Shown one piece after another: positions 36,381 to 47,314 of a stretch of DNA of 64,000 nt (its first letter is position 1; the number at the start of each line of letters is the position of its first letter). This DNA is from Neopusillimonas aromaticivorans (GTDB lineage: Bacteria; Pseudomonadota; Gammaproteobacteria; Burkholderiales; Burkholderiaceae_B). Under the pieces are notes generated by a model. The model was not told the origin of the DNA. It ran no database searches and saw nothing but the letters and a program-made list of their open reading frames with translations. A program made the position numbers and the translations under genes. The stretch covers positions 2,480,001-2,544,000 of the forward strand of contig NZ_CP128233.1 of the NCBI RefSeq assembly GCF_030344915.1. Direction: 5' to 3'.

Positions 36381-37749
36381 CTAAAGCGTGGTCTGTCCTG
36401 TGTTGTCACTGTTTTTATTCGTGTTTGTCGTGGCATGGCCGTCGAACCAGAAGTAGCCTTCACGGTCGATATGTGCAAGCGTGCCCGTCAGAAACCAGTC
36501 ACGCCTGAAGTGCTCGTGGTCGGGTGCCGGGGCAAGGTTGGGCCAGTAACCGGAAAACAGTACCGGGTCGGCAAACCCGTGGATGTCGAAACGGTTGACG
36601 GCAATTTCTCCGGTGACACCGGCCGGGCAAATGCGCCCGTCAGGGTCAATGACGGAAACCAGATGCCCCGGGTAAGCACGCCCCAGGCTGCCAGGCTTGC
36701 CCGGCCAGCGGGCGCTATGCCCGATGACAGCCGCCGCTTCGGTACGACCCCAGACAGAATTGGGGGCAAGGTTAAGGCGTGATTCGAACCAGTCTGTTGT
36801 CGCCGCACTTGGGTGCTCACCAGTGGCACTGATGGCGCGCACCGTGAACGCGGTCGGATCGAGATCGGGTGAGCCCACCGTAACGGCGCGCAAGGCTGAC
36901 CAGGATGCACATACATTGGTGACGTTGTAGTGTGACAGTGCTTCGAGGGTTTGGTGTACGTTGGCACTGCCTGGCAGGCCGACAATAGGGTGCCCGAAAT
37001 AAAGACAGGGCAACAGACCTTCAAGCAGGCCTTCCGGGCTGCTCCAGTGCGCTTCGGTCCAAAAAATGTCTCGAGCGTGCGGGAACCAGTTTTGTGATGC
37101 CACAAAGCCGGGCAACATCCCGATGAGCGCACTGTGTGGCAATACAGCGCCCTTCAGGGGGTGTCAGTGCCCAGTGGATAAAAAGAAATGCCGGGCTTTG
37201 CGCTGTGGTGTCTGCAATTTTGAAGACATCAGGTTGGCGGGCCAGCAGGCTGGACCACGACAGGGTTGAATCGTGCTGAAAACCATAACCAATGATCTGG
37301 CCCAGCGCCGGATAAACCGATTGGGCATGAACGATACCCGGAACCTGGGTGGCATCGACAATGGCGATGTTGGCCCGGGCGTCGATGATACGTGCCGTGA
37401 CCTGATGCGCATTCAAGACCGGCGATAACGGTAATACCACGCCGCCCGCGGCAAGAACGGCCAGGCAAGCGGCTACAAATTCAGGCCCTTGTGACATGGC
37501 AACGGCTACACGGTCACCTTGCGCCAGGCCCATTTTTTGCAGGCCGGTGGCCAGTTTTCCGGTGGTGACGGCCAGTTCGCCATAGCTGCAGCGTCGGGCT
37601 TCACCGAATTCATTTTGTGTGAACAGGGCAGGACGACGACCTTGCAACGGATTAACGGCCCAGCGCTGGAGGCACAACTGCGCAATGTTGACAGAAGCGG
37701 GGACATGCCACCTGAAAGAGGCGTAAAGCGCCGGGTACTGGTCGTTCAT
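36381..37749 (-). pseudogene. AMP-dependent acyl-CoA ligase, C-terminal domain missing, two further frameshifts
   Basis: Adenylating enzyme of the acyl/benzoate-CoA ligase type. It contains MGLAQGDRVAVAMSQGPEFV, ACLAVLAAGGVVLPLSPVLN, a deviating P-loop reading PLGTDTP.KG, NVTNVCASWSALRAVTVGSP, ISATGEHPSAAT, GRTEAAAVIGHSARWPGKPG, WFLTGTLAHIDREGYFWFDG. The frames break at A37180-37184 and G37157-37161. The protein ends right after the hinge, so the mobile C-terminal domain with the catalytic lysine (about 100 residues) is gone; only 76 bp separate it from the carbonic anhydrase gene. Substrate unknown; probably inactive. Confidence 0.72.
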
Positions 37750-37868
37750 TGTCGTTTTAATACCTGATACGTCATCGGAAGCGGTCTGGCTGCTTTTACC
37801 GATGCAAGCATGAACGACTCGGCGCTGATGTGCAACGTTTTGGGCGTATAAAAATCCGCCCCTAGGGT

Positions 37869-38405
37869 TTATACGGATATCAGCCGGGTGCCCAGCAGGC
37901 GGTCATGCAAAAACTGCTTGTCGGCATCAAACCAGGTCCAGACGAACAAGGTAAACGGGGCGAAAACAATCAGCATGTAGATTGAACTGTAGGTGGTTAT
38001 CTGGACCAGCATCCAGATGATGCTAGCGAAGACCAGAGGAACAATCCACAGCAACAGGTAACGAAATAACAGGCGAGCGAATGGCGGAGTTTTGCCATCG
38101 CGGTCAATCAGACGCACATTCCAGGTTTTCATGGGCAGTGTCTGGCCACCGTAGCGCCAGCAGGCCAGGAAGTAAATACCGATAGCTGCAAATACAACCG
38201 CCTGGCGCCCGGCACGAAATGTCAGGCCGGTACGACTTTGTGTCAAGGTGTCAAACAGATAGGCAGCCAGAAAGATCACACCAAACAGTAATACACCCTC
38301 GTACATCATGCAGGCGAAACGACGCAACCGGTTTGGGGTGGGTTTTTCGAGCAACATGACAGGGTTGGGGGCGGGTGGGGGTGCAGGGCGGTTTTTCTTG
38401 GGCAT
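37869..38405 (-). CDS. RDD-family membrane protein
   Basis: ATG 38405 gives MPKKNRPAPPPAPNPVMLLE, a proline-rich cytosolic head, then the RDD start RLRRFACMMYEGVLLFGVIF and hydrophobic segments near residues 50-70, 90-110 and 130-165. The signature is RR..CM.YE instead of the exact RDD triad. The function is unknown; RDD proteins are suggested to be small-ion exchangers. A longer upstream start crosses the neighbouring terminator and is unlikely. Confidence 0.8.
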   Translation of the reverse strand: MPKKNRPAPPPAPNPVMLLEKPTPNRLRRFACMMYEGVLLFGVIFLAAYLFDTLTQSRTGLTFRAGRQAVVFAAIGIYFLACWRYGGQTLPMKTWNVRLIDRDGKTPPFARLLFRYLLLWIVPLVFASIIWMLVQITTYSSIYMLIVFAPFTLFVWTWFDADKQFLHDRLLGTRLISV

Positions 38406-38485
38406 TTCAGAACGATCGGAGGTCAACTTTTGGTTGACCGCATTATCGCCGATTATCTGCGGGTTCGTTGGTGCGATCCCAAAGA

Positions 38486-38523
38486 AAAAAGCCACAATTG
38501 CAGTAGTGCAATTATGGCTTTTT
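38486..38523 (-). terminator. Terminator of the 38595-38789 gene
   Basis: AAAAAGCCACAATTGCA-GTAG-TGCAATTATGGCTTTTT, 17-bp arms with one mismatch, A and T tracts on both sides. It lies between the small-protein gene and the RDD gene, both on the minus strand, ending the first. Confidence 0.7.
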
Positions 38524-38594
38524 GCGTCGCTGACCTGGCAAGGGAGGGCAGATTCTACCCTGCCCGGGCCTGATCCGTAGCGAGTTTGGTTTGC

Positions 38595-38789
38595 TTAGGC
38601 AGCAGAACCTACGGTACCACCGTTGTGGCTTTTTGCGGGTGTCGCTTTGGTTGCCTTGCCGCCGAGTTTCACGAACAGTTTTTTCAACGCTTTACCGGGC
38701 TTGATGCGCATCTGATCTTCGATCGCGGCTTGCATAAGCTGGCGCTCGAGTTCATCGGTAAGACGGATATCGCTGTGCAGTTGGTTCAT
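38595..38789 (-). CDS. Small basic protein, function unknown
   Basis: 64 residues: MNQLHSDIRLTDELERQLMQ, AAIEDQMRIKPGKALKKLFV, then KLGGKATKATPAKSHNGGTV. An acidic-amphipathic N-terminal helix is followed by a lysine/alanine-rich tail, which suggests nucleic-acid contact. It has its own operator-like upstream region and its own terminator, making it a complete single-gene unit. I do not recognise a family. Confidence 0.65.
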   Translation of the reverse strand: MNQLHSDIRLTDELERQLMQAAIEDQMRIKPGKALKKLFVKLGGKATKATPAKSHNGGTVGSAA

Positions 38790-38825
38790 GATCTGGCCTC
38801 TCTGAGTAATTTGAACGTTTCGTTC

Positions 38826-38857
38826 AGGGTTAACCCTATTATAGGGAAAACCCTAGG
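38826..38857. promoter_or_regulatory. Alternating AGGGT/ACCCT half-sites upstream of the small-protein gene
   Basis: AGGGTTAACCCT (38826-38837) overlaps CCCTATTATAGGG (38834-38846), which overlaps TAGGG-AAAA-CCCTA (38843-38855). This gives four alternating half-sites in 32 bp, about 37 bp upstream of the ATG, including a TATTAT/TATAGG stretch usable as -10. It is a strong candidate for cooperative repressor or activator binding. Confidence 0.55.
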
Positions 38858-38937
38858 CCATTTGCAAGCTTATTCGTCGAACATTGCAAAAAACCGCTGA
38901 ACCCTGTGGTGCCAGAATCACAAAAATAAAAGTGTGT

Positions 38938-40452
38938 TCACTTTTTCTCGCGGCGGTAGCTTTCTTTGACCATATCGAACATGAACAAACGGCAGTCCAG
39001 TGCCCCGTTGTGCAAGGGGTAGCGTCGGCGCGGTTTCAGACGTAGTTTTTGCGGCAAGTCGAGGTCGCTTGAAATGACGCTGACATGCCATCCGCTGTAG
39101 TTCTGCTTGAGGTTTTGCGACCACTCCCACCACAACGTATCGTCGCCGTCATCCAGACGCTCGCCATAGGGCGGGTTGGTGACCAGCCAGCCATTATTGG
39201 CCGGTGGCAACACATGGCGCGCATCGGCGACTTCAAAGCGGATGGTGCCTGGCGTCAACCAGGCGCGTTCCATATTGCTCAGCGCCGCTTCAATGGCATG
39301 CGGGTTGATGTCGCAACCCGTTAGCGGAGTGTCAAGACGCGTGGCGATGCGTGCCCTTGCTTCGGTCTTGATGTCCTTCCAGCGCCGTTCGTCATGATTG
39401 CGCAGACGCTCAAACGTGAACGGACGCCAGATGCCTGCGGGCACACCCAGGGCGATCCAGGCGGCTTCAATAAGAATGGTGCCACTGCCACAAAACGGGT
39501 CGAGCAGCGGGGCAGATGGATCCCACCCTGACAAGGCCAGCAGGCCCGCCGCCAGGTTTTCACGAATGGGGGCTTCACCCTTGTCCAGGCGCCAGCCGCG
39601 CTTGAACAGCGATTCGCCCGATGTATCAAGATAAAGCGTGGCGGTGGTTTCGTCCAGGAACAAGTAGACACGCGCGTCAGGGCGAACGGTATCAATGTCC
39701 GGACGAGCCCCTTCGCGGTCACGCAGGCGGTCACAAATACCGTCTTTGGCTCGCAGGTTACAGTACTGCAGGCTCTGCATGGGGCTGCGGATGGCCGATG
39801 TATCGACCCGAAGGGTTTGTTCGGCACCGAACCAGCGCTCCCAGGGGTGCTGGCTGCCAGTTCCAGAATGTCGTCTTCCGTGCTGACCGGCGCATGCGCT
39901 ACTTGCACCAGCACGCGCGTGGCCAGGCGTGAATACAGGTTGATGCGCAAAATGCCGTTCCAGTCGGCCGTCAGGCGACAGCCCGCGCGGTCGGTGCGGG
40001 CGTCGTCAAACCCCAGGGCGGCCAGTTCGGCGCAGAGTGCCTCTTCCAGCCCGTGCGGACAGGGGTAAACACCGGAAATGTTTCGGTCAGACGAATGGAA
40101 TCGTGTCGCAGCGGTCGGTTACGTGGCGACCGAGGGCGGTCGTCGATGGACGGAGCCTCTTGAACCGGGGGCGGCCAGCACGCGGACGGTGATCTTCGTC
40201 CCGTTTGGAGTGCCGCGCGATGGGTTCTTCGGCGCGGCGGTTCGGACGAGCGCGGCGTGGTTCCGTCGATGCGGGCATTAAGGCCGGTTTGTCGGGTGTG
40301 TCGCCTTTGCGTTTGACCAGTTCACGTTGCGCCACCAACCGGGCCCGTGCTCCCGAGCGTTGCTTGCGTTCAGGCCCGGGTCTGGCCGTTGCGTCAACCG
40401 CCGTTGCCGGTTTTTTCAGTGTCAGGGTTTTCTTTGGAGGGTCGTCGGCCAT
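38938..40452 (-). CDS. THUMP-domain rRNA methyltransferase (RlmL/YpsC-like), several apparent frameshifts
   Basis: Likely 23S rRNA N2-guanine methyltransferase. It has a long basic tail (KKTLTLKKPATAVDATARPG), then the THUMP region CPHGLEEALCAELAALGFDD and RINLYSRLATRVLVQVAHAP, SPMQSLQYCNLRAKDGICDR, and the methyltransferase motifs LLDPFCGSGTILIEAAWIAL, GCDINPHAIEAALSN, LVTNPPYGERL (NPPY catalytic motif). Frames change near 40090, at A40067-40069 and at G39844-39847. It lacks the second methyltransferase half of E. coli RlmL. It ends the leuS-lptE-holA-proA-hemJ run. Confidence 0.85.
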
Positions 40453-40465
40453 GATTGTTTCAGGT

Positions 40466-40881
40466 TCAGAAGGGTCGGGTGACGACCAGAATAAGGACGA
40501 TCAGCAGCAGGATGACCGGTGCTTCGTTGTACCAGCGGTAAAAGCGGTGACTGCGTGTGTTGGCGCGTGCAGCGAAGGTTGCCAGCAACGAACGGCAACT
40601 GAGGTGGTAGCCAATGAGAAGCAGCACAAAAATACTTTGGCGTGCATCCAGCCCTGCCCTCGGCCCAGGCCATAGCCCAGCCATAGCCACAGGCCAAGAA
40701 TCACGGCAGGGATGGCCAGGATCGTCATGAACCGGTACAGCCGTCGCGCCATGCCCAACAGGGTTTCATAGGACTCTGCCGACGTGGTTTGCGCAAGGTT
40801 GACGTAGATGCGTGGAAGGTAGAACAACCCGGCAAACCATGAAATGACAAACAGCAGGTGAAAGGTTTTTATCCAGAGCAT
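40466..40881 (-). CDS. hemJ: HemJ-type protoporphyrinogen oxidase, one apparent frameshift
   Basis: Inner-membrane haem-synthesis enzyme (TIGR00701/CopD-like family). It starts MLWIKTFHLLFVISWFAGLF with the conserved His, then YLPRIYVNLAQ and VILGLWLWLGYGLGRGQGWM, HAK; with one T added at A40628-40632 (minus-strand T run) it continues VFFVLLLIGYHLSCRSLLAT, RFYRWYNEAPVILLLIVLIL. The total is about 139 residues with four membrane helices, the usual size. Four bases separate it from the proA stop. Confidence 0.87.
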
Positions 40882-40885
40882 AAGG

Positions 40886-42147
40886 TTAGCCGCGCAATTG
40901 CCCGTTACCGCTCAAGACCCATTTCAGCGTGGTCAGGCCCTCAAGGCCGACCGGGCCGCGGGCGTGCAGCCGGTTGGTGGAGATACCGATTTCCGCACCC
41001 AGGCCGTACTCGAAGCCATCGGCAAAACACGTGGGCAGGTTGATGTAGACCGAACTGGAGTCGACATGGCGCTGAAAACGTTCGGCAGCTGCCAGGCTTT
41101 CAGTAACAATCGCTTCGGTGTGACCCGAGCTGTAACGGGCAATATGAGCCATGGCCTCGTCTTGCGAGTCAACGATACGTATGGCCAGAATGGCGGCCAG
41201 GAATTCAGTCGCCCAGTCGTCTTCGGTGGCGGCCACGGCTTCGGGAATCAGCGCCCGGGTGCGGTCGCAACCACGCAGTTCGACGCCCTTGTCGATCAAG
41301 GTTCGCGCAATGCGGGGCAGCATGACCGGTGCGGCGTCGGCATGCACCAGCAGGGTTTCCATGGCGCCGCAAACCCCGTAGCGGTAGGTTTTGGCATTGA
41401 CGGCAATGTCGTGGGCCTTGTCGGCGTCTGCGGCGTCGTCGATGTAGACGTGACAGTTGCCGTCCAGGTGTTTGATCAGGGGACCTTGGCTTCTTCAGAC
41501 AGGCGTTTGATCAGGCCTTTGCCCCCGCGGGGAATGATGACATCGACATAGTCGGTGAGCGTTACCAGATGCCCCACGGCAGCACGGTCGGTCGTGTCAA
41601 CCACCTGAACGGCGTCTTGCGGCAGGCCGGCATCGGCCAGGCTCGCCTGAATGATGCGACCCAAGGCACGGTTGCTGTGAAAGGCTTCACTGCCGCCGCG
41701 CAAAATGGTGGCATTGCCCGATTTCAGGCACAGCGCAGCGGCATCAATCGTCACGTTTGGACGTGATTCATAAATGATGCCGATGACACCGAGCGGCACG
41801 CGCATTTGCCCGACACGCATGCCATTGGGCCGAATGTTCGAGGCTGTCATGCTGCCGACCGGATCAGGCATGTCGGCAATCTGGCGCAAGCCGGTGGCCA
41901 TGATGCTCAGCGCCTTGTCTGACAGCGTCAGGCGGTCAAGCAGGGCAGGTTCAAGGTTATTCTGGCGTGCGGCCTCGAGGTCGCGGGCATTTTCGGCCTG
42001 CAGGGTGCTGCGTTCAGACTCAAGGCGGTCGGCCATGCTGCGCAGGGCCGTTGATTTGGTTTTGTCAGAGGCCACCATCAGTTCGCGTGATGCAGCGCGT
42101 GCGCGACGACCGAGTTCGGTGATGGCGGAAGCAATGTCGTGTGTCAT
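40886..42147 (-). CDS. proA: Gamma-glutamyl phosphate reductase, one apparent frameshift
   Basis: Second step of proline synthesis, NADPH-dependent reduction to glutamate semialdehyde. MTHDIASAITELGRRARAAS, PLGVIGIIYESRPNVTIDAA, CLKSGNATILRGGSEAFHSN, DYVDVIIPRGGKGLIKRLSE and, after repair at G41479-41482, LIKHLDGNCHVYIDDAADAD, VNAKTYRYGVCGAMETLLVH (catalytic Cys), VYINLPTCFADGFEYGLGAE, HARGPVGLEGLTTLKWVLSG. About 420 residues. Twelve bases follow the holA stop. Confidence 0.93.
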
Positions 42148-42159
42148 GGATTAGTCAGT

Positions 42160-43226
42160 TCAGTGGGTACGGGAAGGCCTGGATGGCGTCATCGCAATGC
42201 GTAATGCCAGCCGAGCCAGTTCATCCCAGGGGTCATCAAGCCGCCCGGAGACAGGCAGGCCCTTGATAAGGCGGTCGATGTCGTGGGCGTGTTGTACGGC
42301 GGAAGGCCAGGTGTTTTGCGCAACCCGGTCGAGGGTTTGACGAACCAGGGCCTCGCGGGCACCAAAAATCCGGTATTCACGCATCAGATTCGATAGATTA
42401 TGCCCTTGCGCGCGCGCTTGCGCCAGCCGGGCCAGCACACGGACTTCTTCACCGATGGCCCAAAGTACCAGGGCAAGGCCTCGCCTTCGGCGCGCAGCCC
42501 TGCGAGAATGGTCTGGGTGCGACGGGGGTCGCCAGCCAGCATGGCGTCGCGCAACCCGAACAGGTCGTAGCGCGCGACATTCAGAACGGCTTGCCGGACG
42601 TCGTCGGCATTCAGCTGGCCTTGCGGGTACAGCAACCCCAGTTTCATGATTTCCTGGTGGGCGGCGAGCAGATTGCCCTCGACCCGTTCGACAATCCAGT
42701 TCAGGGTGTCGGCATCTGCGGACTGCTTCTGGCGCGCCAGCCTTTGGCCGATCCAGCGCGGCAATTCAGTACGCGAAATGGTGGGGATTTCGACAACGGT
42801 AGCGGCCTGCCAGAGTGCGCTGGCCCACTTGCTGGCGCGCGTGGTTTTGTCCAGGCGGGGCAGGGTGACCACGGTAACGGTGTCATCGGCCCCGCCTTTG
42901 TTGGCCTCGGCTGCCAGCGCTTGCAGGGCGTCGGCTCCGGCCTTGCCGGGTTTGCCTGACAGCAGGCGTACCTCGACCAGGCGCCGGTCGCCAAACAACG
43001 AGATGTTGCGTGTAGCCCCGCCCAGTTCCGTCCAGTCGCTGCGGGCGTCCATGACCAGGCTGGTTCGCTCGGTGAACCCGGCCTGTCGGGCGAGCGCCCG
43101 CAAGCCATCGGCCGCCTCGGTGACGAGCAGGGCTTCGTCACCGCTGATCAGGTAGAGCGGATCGAAAGCCGCATCGGGCCGGTCAAGCTGCCCGAGCAGG
43201 TGGTCAATATCGGTGGTACGCCCCAT
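42160..43226 (-). CDS. holA: DNA polymerase III delta subunit, one apparent frameshift
   Basis: Clamp-loader subunit that opens the beta ring. It shows PLYLISGDEALLVTEAADGL, LSGKPGKAGADALQALAAEA, LPRWIGQRLARQKQSADADT, VEGNLLAAHQEIMKLGLLYP, VARYDLFGLRDAMLAGDPRR. The frame breaks at G42471-42473; one base gives LPLVLWAIGEEVRVLARLAQ and then LRIAMTPSRPSRTH. The total is about 355 residues, normal. It follows lptE by 11 bp, the usual betaproteobacterial order. Confidence 0.92.
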
Positions 43227-43237
43227 TTTGGCCGGGA

Positions 43238-43912
43238 TCAGTAAAACCCGCCGGAAGGACTGGTGTTGGGCATGCGCAAGATGGATGGGGCATTGCCGTC
43301 GGAACCCATGACCGGGGGCTGAGGCGTTTTGACGGCCTCGGCATCGACAGGCAGGTCTTCAGGGTTTTCAAAGGCCGCCCGTACGTCGGGCGCGGTAATA
43401 CGCCGCACGACCCGGTCAACCAGGCTTTTCTGCATTTCCGTGTAAAGCCTGCTGATTTCACCTTGCTTGGCTTGAAGGGCCGATGAATCGTACGGAATTT
43501 CACGCACTGCCGTGAGTGTGGTGGGCGGCAGGATAACGTGGCCGCGCGCGTCGGTGAGTTGGAAGGTGAAGTCAATACGTACTTCGTATTCCTCGACCTG
43601 GCCTTGCACACTGATGGAGACCTCGTCGAGTGATTGCACATTGGCCAGTTCCGTCAGGCGAGCTTGCGCCTGGCTGACGTCACTGGTGAAACGGGTTTCA
43701 GGTGACGAGGCCAGGATGGCGCGGCGCAGGCTGGCACCGAATGCCGTGTTTTCGCCAATGTTGGTGTACAGCGTGGTGAACGGCAAGGGCGTCTGGCCTT
43801 TGAGCCGGAAACCGCAAGCCGTCAGTAAAGCGACCAGACCCACACAGGCCAGCAGGCGCAAGCCGGTTGAAAAACGCCGTGACAGGCCTGAAAGAGTGTG
43901 ATGGCTTTGCAT
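43238..43912 (-). CDS. lptE: LPS-assembly lipoprotein LptE
   Basis: Outer-membrane plug of the LptD translocon. The signal peptide ends in ACVGLVALLTAC with the lipidated Cys followed by GFRLKGQTPLPFTTLYTNIG, the conserved LptE start. 224 residues, intact; the C-terminal 40 residues are Pro-rich and variable. It directly follows leuS (8 bp) and precedes holA, the conserved order. Confidence 0.92.
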   Translation of the reverse strand: MQSHHTLSGLSRRFSTGLRLLACVGLVALLTACGFRLKGQTPLPFTTLYTNIGENTAFGASLRRAILASSPETRFTSDVSQAQARLTELANVQSLDEVSISVQGQVEEYEVRIDFTFQLTDARGHVILPPTTLTAVREIPYDSSALQAKQGEISRLYTEMQKSLVDRVVRRITAPDVRAAFENPEDLPVDAEAVKTPQPPVMGSDGNAPSILRMPNTSPSGGFY

Positions 43913-43920
43913 ACGCTGGA

Positions 43921-46576
43921 TTATCCGACGATATTGACGAGTTTGCCTGGAACGACGATAACCCGCTTGACAGGGCGGCCTTCCAGGAATTTACCTACGG
44001 CGTCGTGGGCACCGGCCAAGGCTTCGATGTCAGCCTTGCTGGCCCCGTTGGCGACTTTCAGACTGCCGCGCAATTTGCCATTCACTTGAAGCATCAGTTC
44101 GATTTCGTCGGCAATCAGGGCCTTTTCGTCAACCTGGGGCCAGGGGCGTCGAGCATGTCACCCAGTACCCCCGCGTAACCCAGATCATTCCACAATTGCC
44201 AGGTGATGTGCGGCACAACAGGGTACAGTACGCGCAGCAAAACCCCCAGCGTGTCGGCCAGGGCCTGATGCGCGATGGTGGTGTCGGGCAGCTTGGCGGA
44301 TTCAAGCGTATTCAGCATTTTCATGCAGGTGGACACGACCGTGTTGTACTGAATGCGCTGGTAATCGTAGTCGGCCTGCTTGAGCAGAGTGTAAATTTCG
44401 CGGCGCAGGGTTTTACTGGCTTCGTCGGCGTCATCCCACTGTGCCGGTTGGCCCTGTGCGGCAATGATGATGCCTTGTTGCGCATGGGCCCAGGACCACA
44501 GGCGACGCAGGAAGCGGTTGGCGCCATCGACGCCGGAGTCTGACCATTCCAGGGTTTGTTCAGGCGGGCTGGCGAACATGACAAACAGGCGGGCCGTGTC
44601 GGCACCCATAGTGTCGATCAGTGACTGCGGGTCAACACCATTGTTCTTGGACTTGGACATGGTGCCAATGCCGCCGTATTCAATGGCCGAGCCGTCTGAT
44701 TTCAGTTTGGCGCCGACAATCGAGCCTTTGGCGTCGTAGAGGTTGTCGACATCTTCAGGCCAGAAGTATTCAATGCCGCCCTGGGCATTCTTGCGCGAAT
44801 AAATATGGTTGAGCACCATGCCCTGGCACAACAGTTTGGTGAAGGGCTCGCTGAATTTGACCAAGCCCAGGTCGCGCATGACGCGGGTCCAGAAACGGGC
44901 GTACAGCAGGTGCAGGACAGCGTGCTCGATGCCGCCGATGTACTGGTCCATGGGCATCCAGTAATCATTGCGCTGGTCGACCATGGCCAGGTCGTTGCCT
45001 GGTGATGTGTAGCGCATGAAATACCAGGATGAATCAACGAAGGTATCCATGGTGTCGGTTTCACGACGGGCATCGGCGCCACATTTCGGGCATTTGCACG
45101 ACAGGAACGCTTCATTTTTGGCCAGCGGGTTGCCCGAGCCATCGGGGATGAGGTCTTCAGGCAGTACGACGGGCAGGTCTTGTTCGGGTACGGGTACCGG
45201 GCCGCAGCTGTCGCAGTGGATGATAGGGATGGGAGTGCCCCAGTAGCGCTGACGGGAAATGCCCCAGTCGCGCAGACGCCAGGTGGTTTGTTTTTCGCCC
45301 AGACCTTTGGCGGCCAGGTCAGCGGCAATGGCATTGACCGCATCGGCGTGTGTCAGGCCGTTGTATTTGCCTGAGTTGACGGTGTGGCCTTGTTGTTTGT
45401 CGCCATACCATTCTTGCCAGGCGTCGGTACTGTAGGTTTTGCCTTCGACCCCGATGACGTCAATAACAGGCAGGTTGTATTTTTTGGCGAAGGCGAAATC
45501 ACGCTCGTCGTGGGCGGGTACACCCATGACGGCTCCGTCGCCGTAGCTCATGAGTACATAGTTGCCAACCCAGACATCAACGGCAGCCCCGGTAAGCGGG
45601 TGAGTGACCTGCAGGCCGGTAGGCATGCCTTCTTTTTCGCGGGTGGCGATTTCGGCTTCGGTGGTTCCCCCAGCTTGCAGGCCTCGATGAATGCGGCCAG
45701 TTCGGGGTTGGTTTTTGCGGCGTGAGCGGCCAGCGGGTGTTCGGGGGCGACCGCGCAGAAAGTGACGCCCATAATGGTGTCGGCACGCGTCGTGAAGACA
45801 TACATGCGGCCATTCTGGATCAGTTGGCCGTCATGGTCTGTGATGGTATGGGTGAACGCAAACCGTACCCCTTCGCTCTTGCCGATCCAGTTTTCCTGCA
45901 TCAGGCGAACCCGCTCGGGCCAGCCGGGCAAGCCATTCTTGACCTGGTCGAGCAATTCTTCGGCGTAATCGGTAATGCGAAGGTAATAACCCGGGATTTC
46001 ACGTTTTTCAACGGGTGCGCCCGACCGCCAGCCTTTGCCGTCAATGACTTGCTCATTGGCCAGAACGGTTTGGTCAACCGGGTCCCAGTTCACGACCTGG
46101 GTTTTGCGGTAGGCAATGCCCTTTTCAAGCATTTTCAGGAACAGCCACTGGTTCCATTTGTAGTAGCTTGGGTCGCAGGCGCACATCTCGCGCGACCAAT
46201 CGATGGCCAGCCCCATCGCCTTCATTTGTTTCTTCATGTAGGCAATGTTGTCATAGGTCCATTTGGCGGGAGGGACCTGCGATTTCATGGCTGCATTTTC
46301 TGCAGGCATGCCGAAAGCGTCCCAGCCCATTGGCATCAGCACGTTGTAACCCCGCATGCGCAACTGGCGCGCCATCATGTCGTTGATGGTGTAGTTGCGT
46401 ACGTGCCCCATGTGCAGTTTGCCACTGGGGTAGGGCAGCATGGAACAGGCGTAGAACTTGGGCTTGGCCGAGCCGTCGGGCAGCGTGGCGTCTTCAGTAA
46501 CGCGGTAGGCATCGCGCGCTTGCCAGTTTTGTTGTGCGGCCAGTTCGACTTCGTTGGGGTTATAGCGTTCCTGCAT
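43921..46576 (-). CDS. leuS: Leucyl-tRNA synthetase, two apparent frameshifts
   Basis: Class I aminoacyl-tRNA synthetase of about 885 residues. MQERYNPNEVELAAQQNWQA, MLPYPSGKLHMGHVRNYTIN (HIGH-type), editing domain with GDGAVMGVPAHDERDFAFAK, zinc-type cysteines FLSCKCPKCGADARRETDTM, GTMSKSKNNGVDPQSLIDTM (KMSKS), C-terminal LMLQVNGKLRGSLKVANGAS and VPGKLVNIVG. One G is missing at C45667-45671 and one at G44143-44146. Essential; the breaks are surely artefacts. Confidence 0.95.
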
Positions 46577-46666
46577 GATGTCGTGCTCTTTGAAGGGTTT
46601 GATGCAAACCGTACATTATAGGATGCCACGCAGGGATGTGCGGTGTGGGCAATTTTGCGGGCATAA

Positions 46667-46692
46667 AAAAACCCTGCCTGGGCAGGGTTTTT
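46667..46692 (-). terminator. Terminator of rpmBG
   Basis: AAAAACCCTGCC-TG-GGCAGGGTTTTT, a 12-bp perfect stem with a two-base loop and T tract, 15 bp past the rpmG stop on the minus strand. Confidence 0.8.
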
Positions 46693-46706
46693 GACAAAGT
46701 AACCAA

Positions 46707-46874
46707 TTACTTGAGTTTGGTTTCTTTGTAGTCAACGTGCTTGCGAGCAACGGGATCAAATTTCTTGATCAGCATTTTCTCGGGCATGTTGCGCTTGTTT
46801 TTGGTCGTTGTGTAGAAGTGACCCGTGCCAGCGGTGGACTCGAGTTTGATCTTCTCGCGGATACCTTTTGCCAT
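46707..46874 (-). CDS. rpmG: Ribosomal protein L33
   Basis: 55 residues: MAKGIREKIKLESTAGTGHF, YTTTKNKRNMPEKMLIKKFD, PVARKHVDYKETKLK, the standard proteobacterial L33 with C-negative (zinc-free) form. It follows rpmB by 31 bp and ends at an intrinsic terminator. Confidence 0.96.
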   Translation of the reverse strand: MAKGIREKIKLESTAGTGHFYTTTKNKRNMPEKMLIKKFDPVARKHVDYKETKLK

Positions 46875-46905
46875 GATGAGCTCCTTGTAGCGCTAGCGTG
46901 ATGAG

Positions 46906-47142
46906 TTAAGCGACTTCGCCGCGAGCGCGCAGGTCGGCCAGAACGGATTCAATACCGTTTTTGTCGATGGTGCGCAGGGCGTTGGTGCTGACACGCAGAC
47001 GAACCCAGCGGTTTTCGCTTTCGACCCAGAAACGGCGCGATTGCAGGTTAGGGAGGAAGCGACGCTTGGTTTTGTTGTTAGCGTGCGAAACGTTGTTGCC
47101 CACCATCGGGCCTTTGCCGGTAACTTGGCATACGCGTGCCAT
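46906..47142 (-). CDS. rpmB: Ribosomal protein L28
   Basis: 78 residues: MARVCQVTGKGPMVGNNVSH, ANNKTKRRFLPNLQSRRFWV, ESENRWVRLRVSTNALRTID. Canonical L28, intact, first gene of the rpmB-rpmG operon. Confidence 0.96.
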   Translation of the reverse strand: MARVCQVTGKGPMVGNNVSHANNKTKRRFLPNLQSRRFWVESENRWVRLRVSTNALRTIDKNGIESVLADLRARGEVA

Positions 47143-47314
47143 AATAGTGCCCCTTAAGACTGTATTCTGCTGTGGTCAGCCCATATATGCCATAAGCTTG
47201 CAGGCCAGGGGCCCCAGGTGGCATATGCTGCGCTGTCGTATTCAATGTTGGTGTTCGGTGGGGTAAAAATACACCCGGTAAGCCCGCTATTCTAATACGA
47301 AACGGGCTTGTTGA

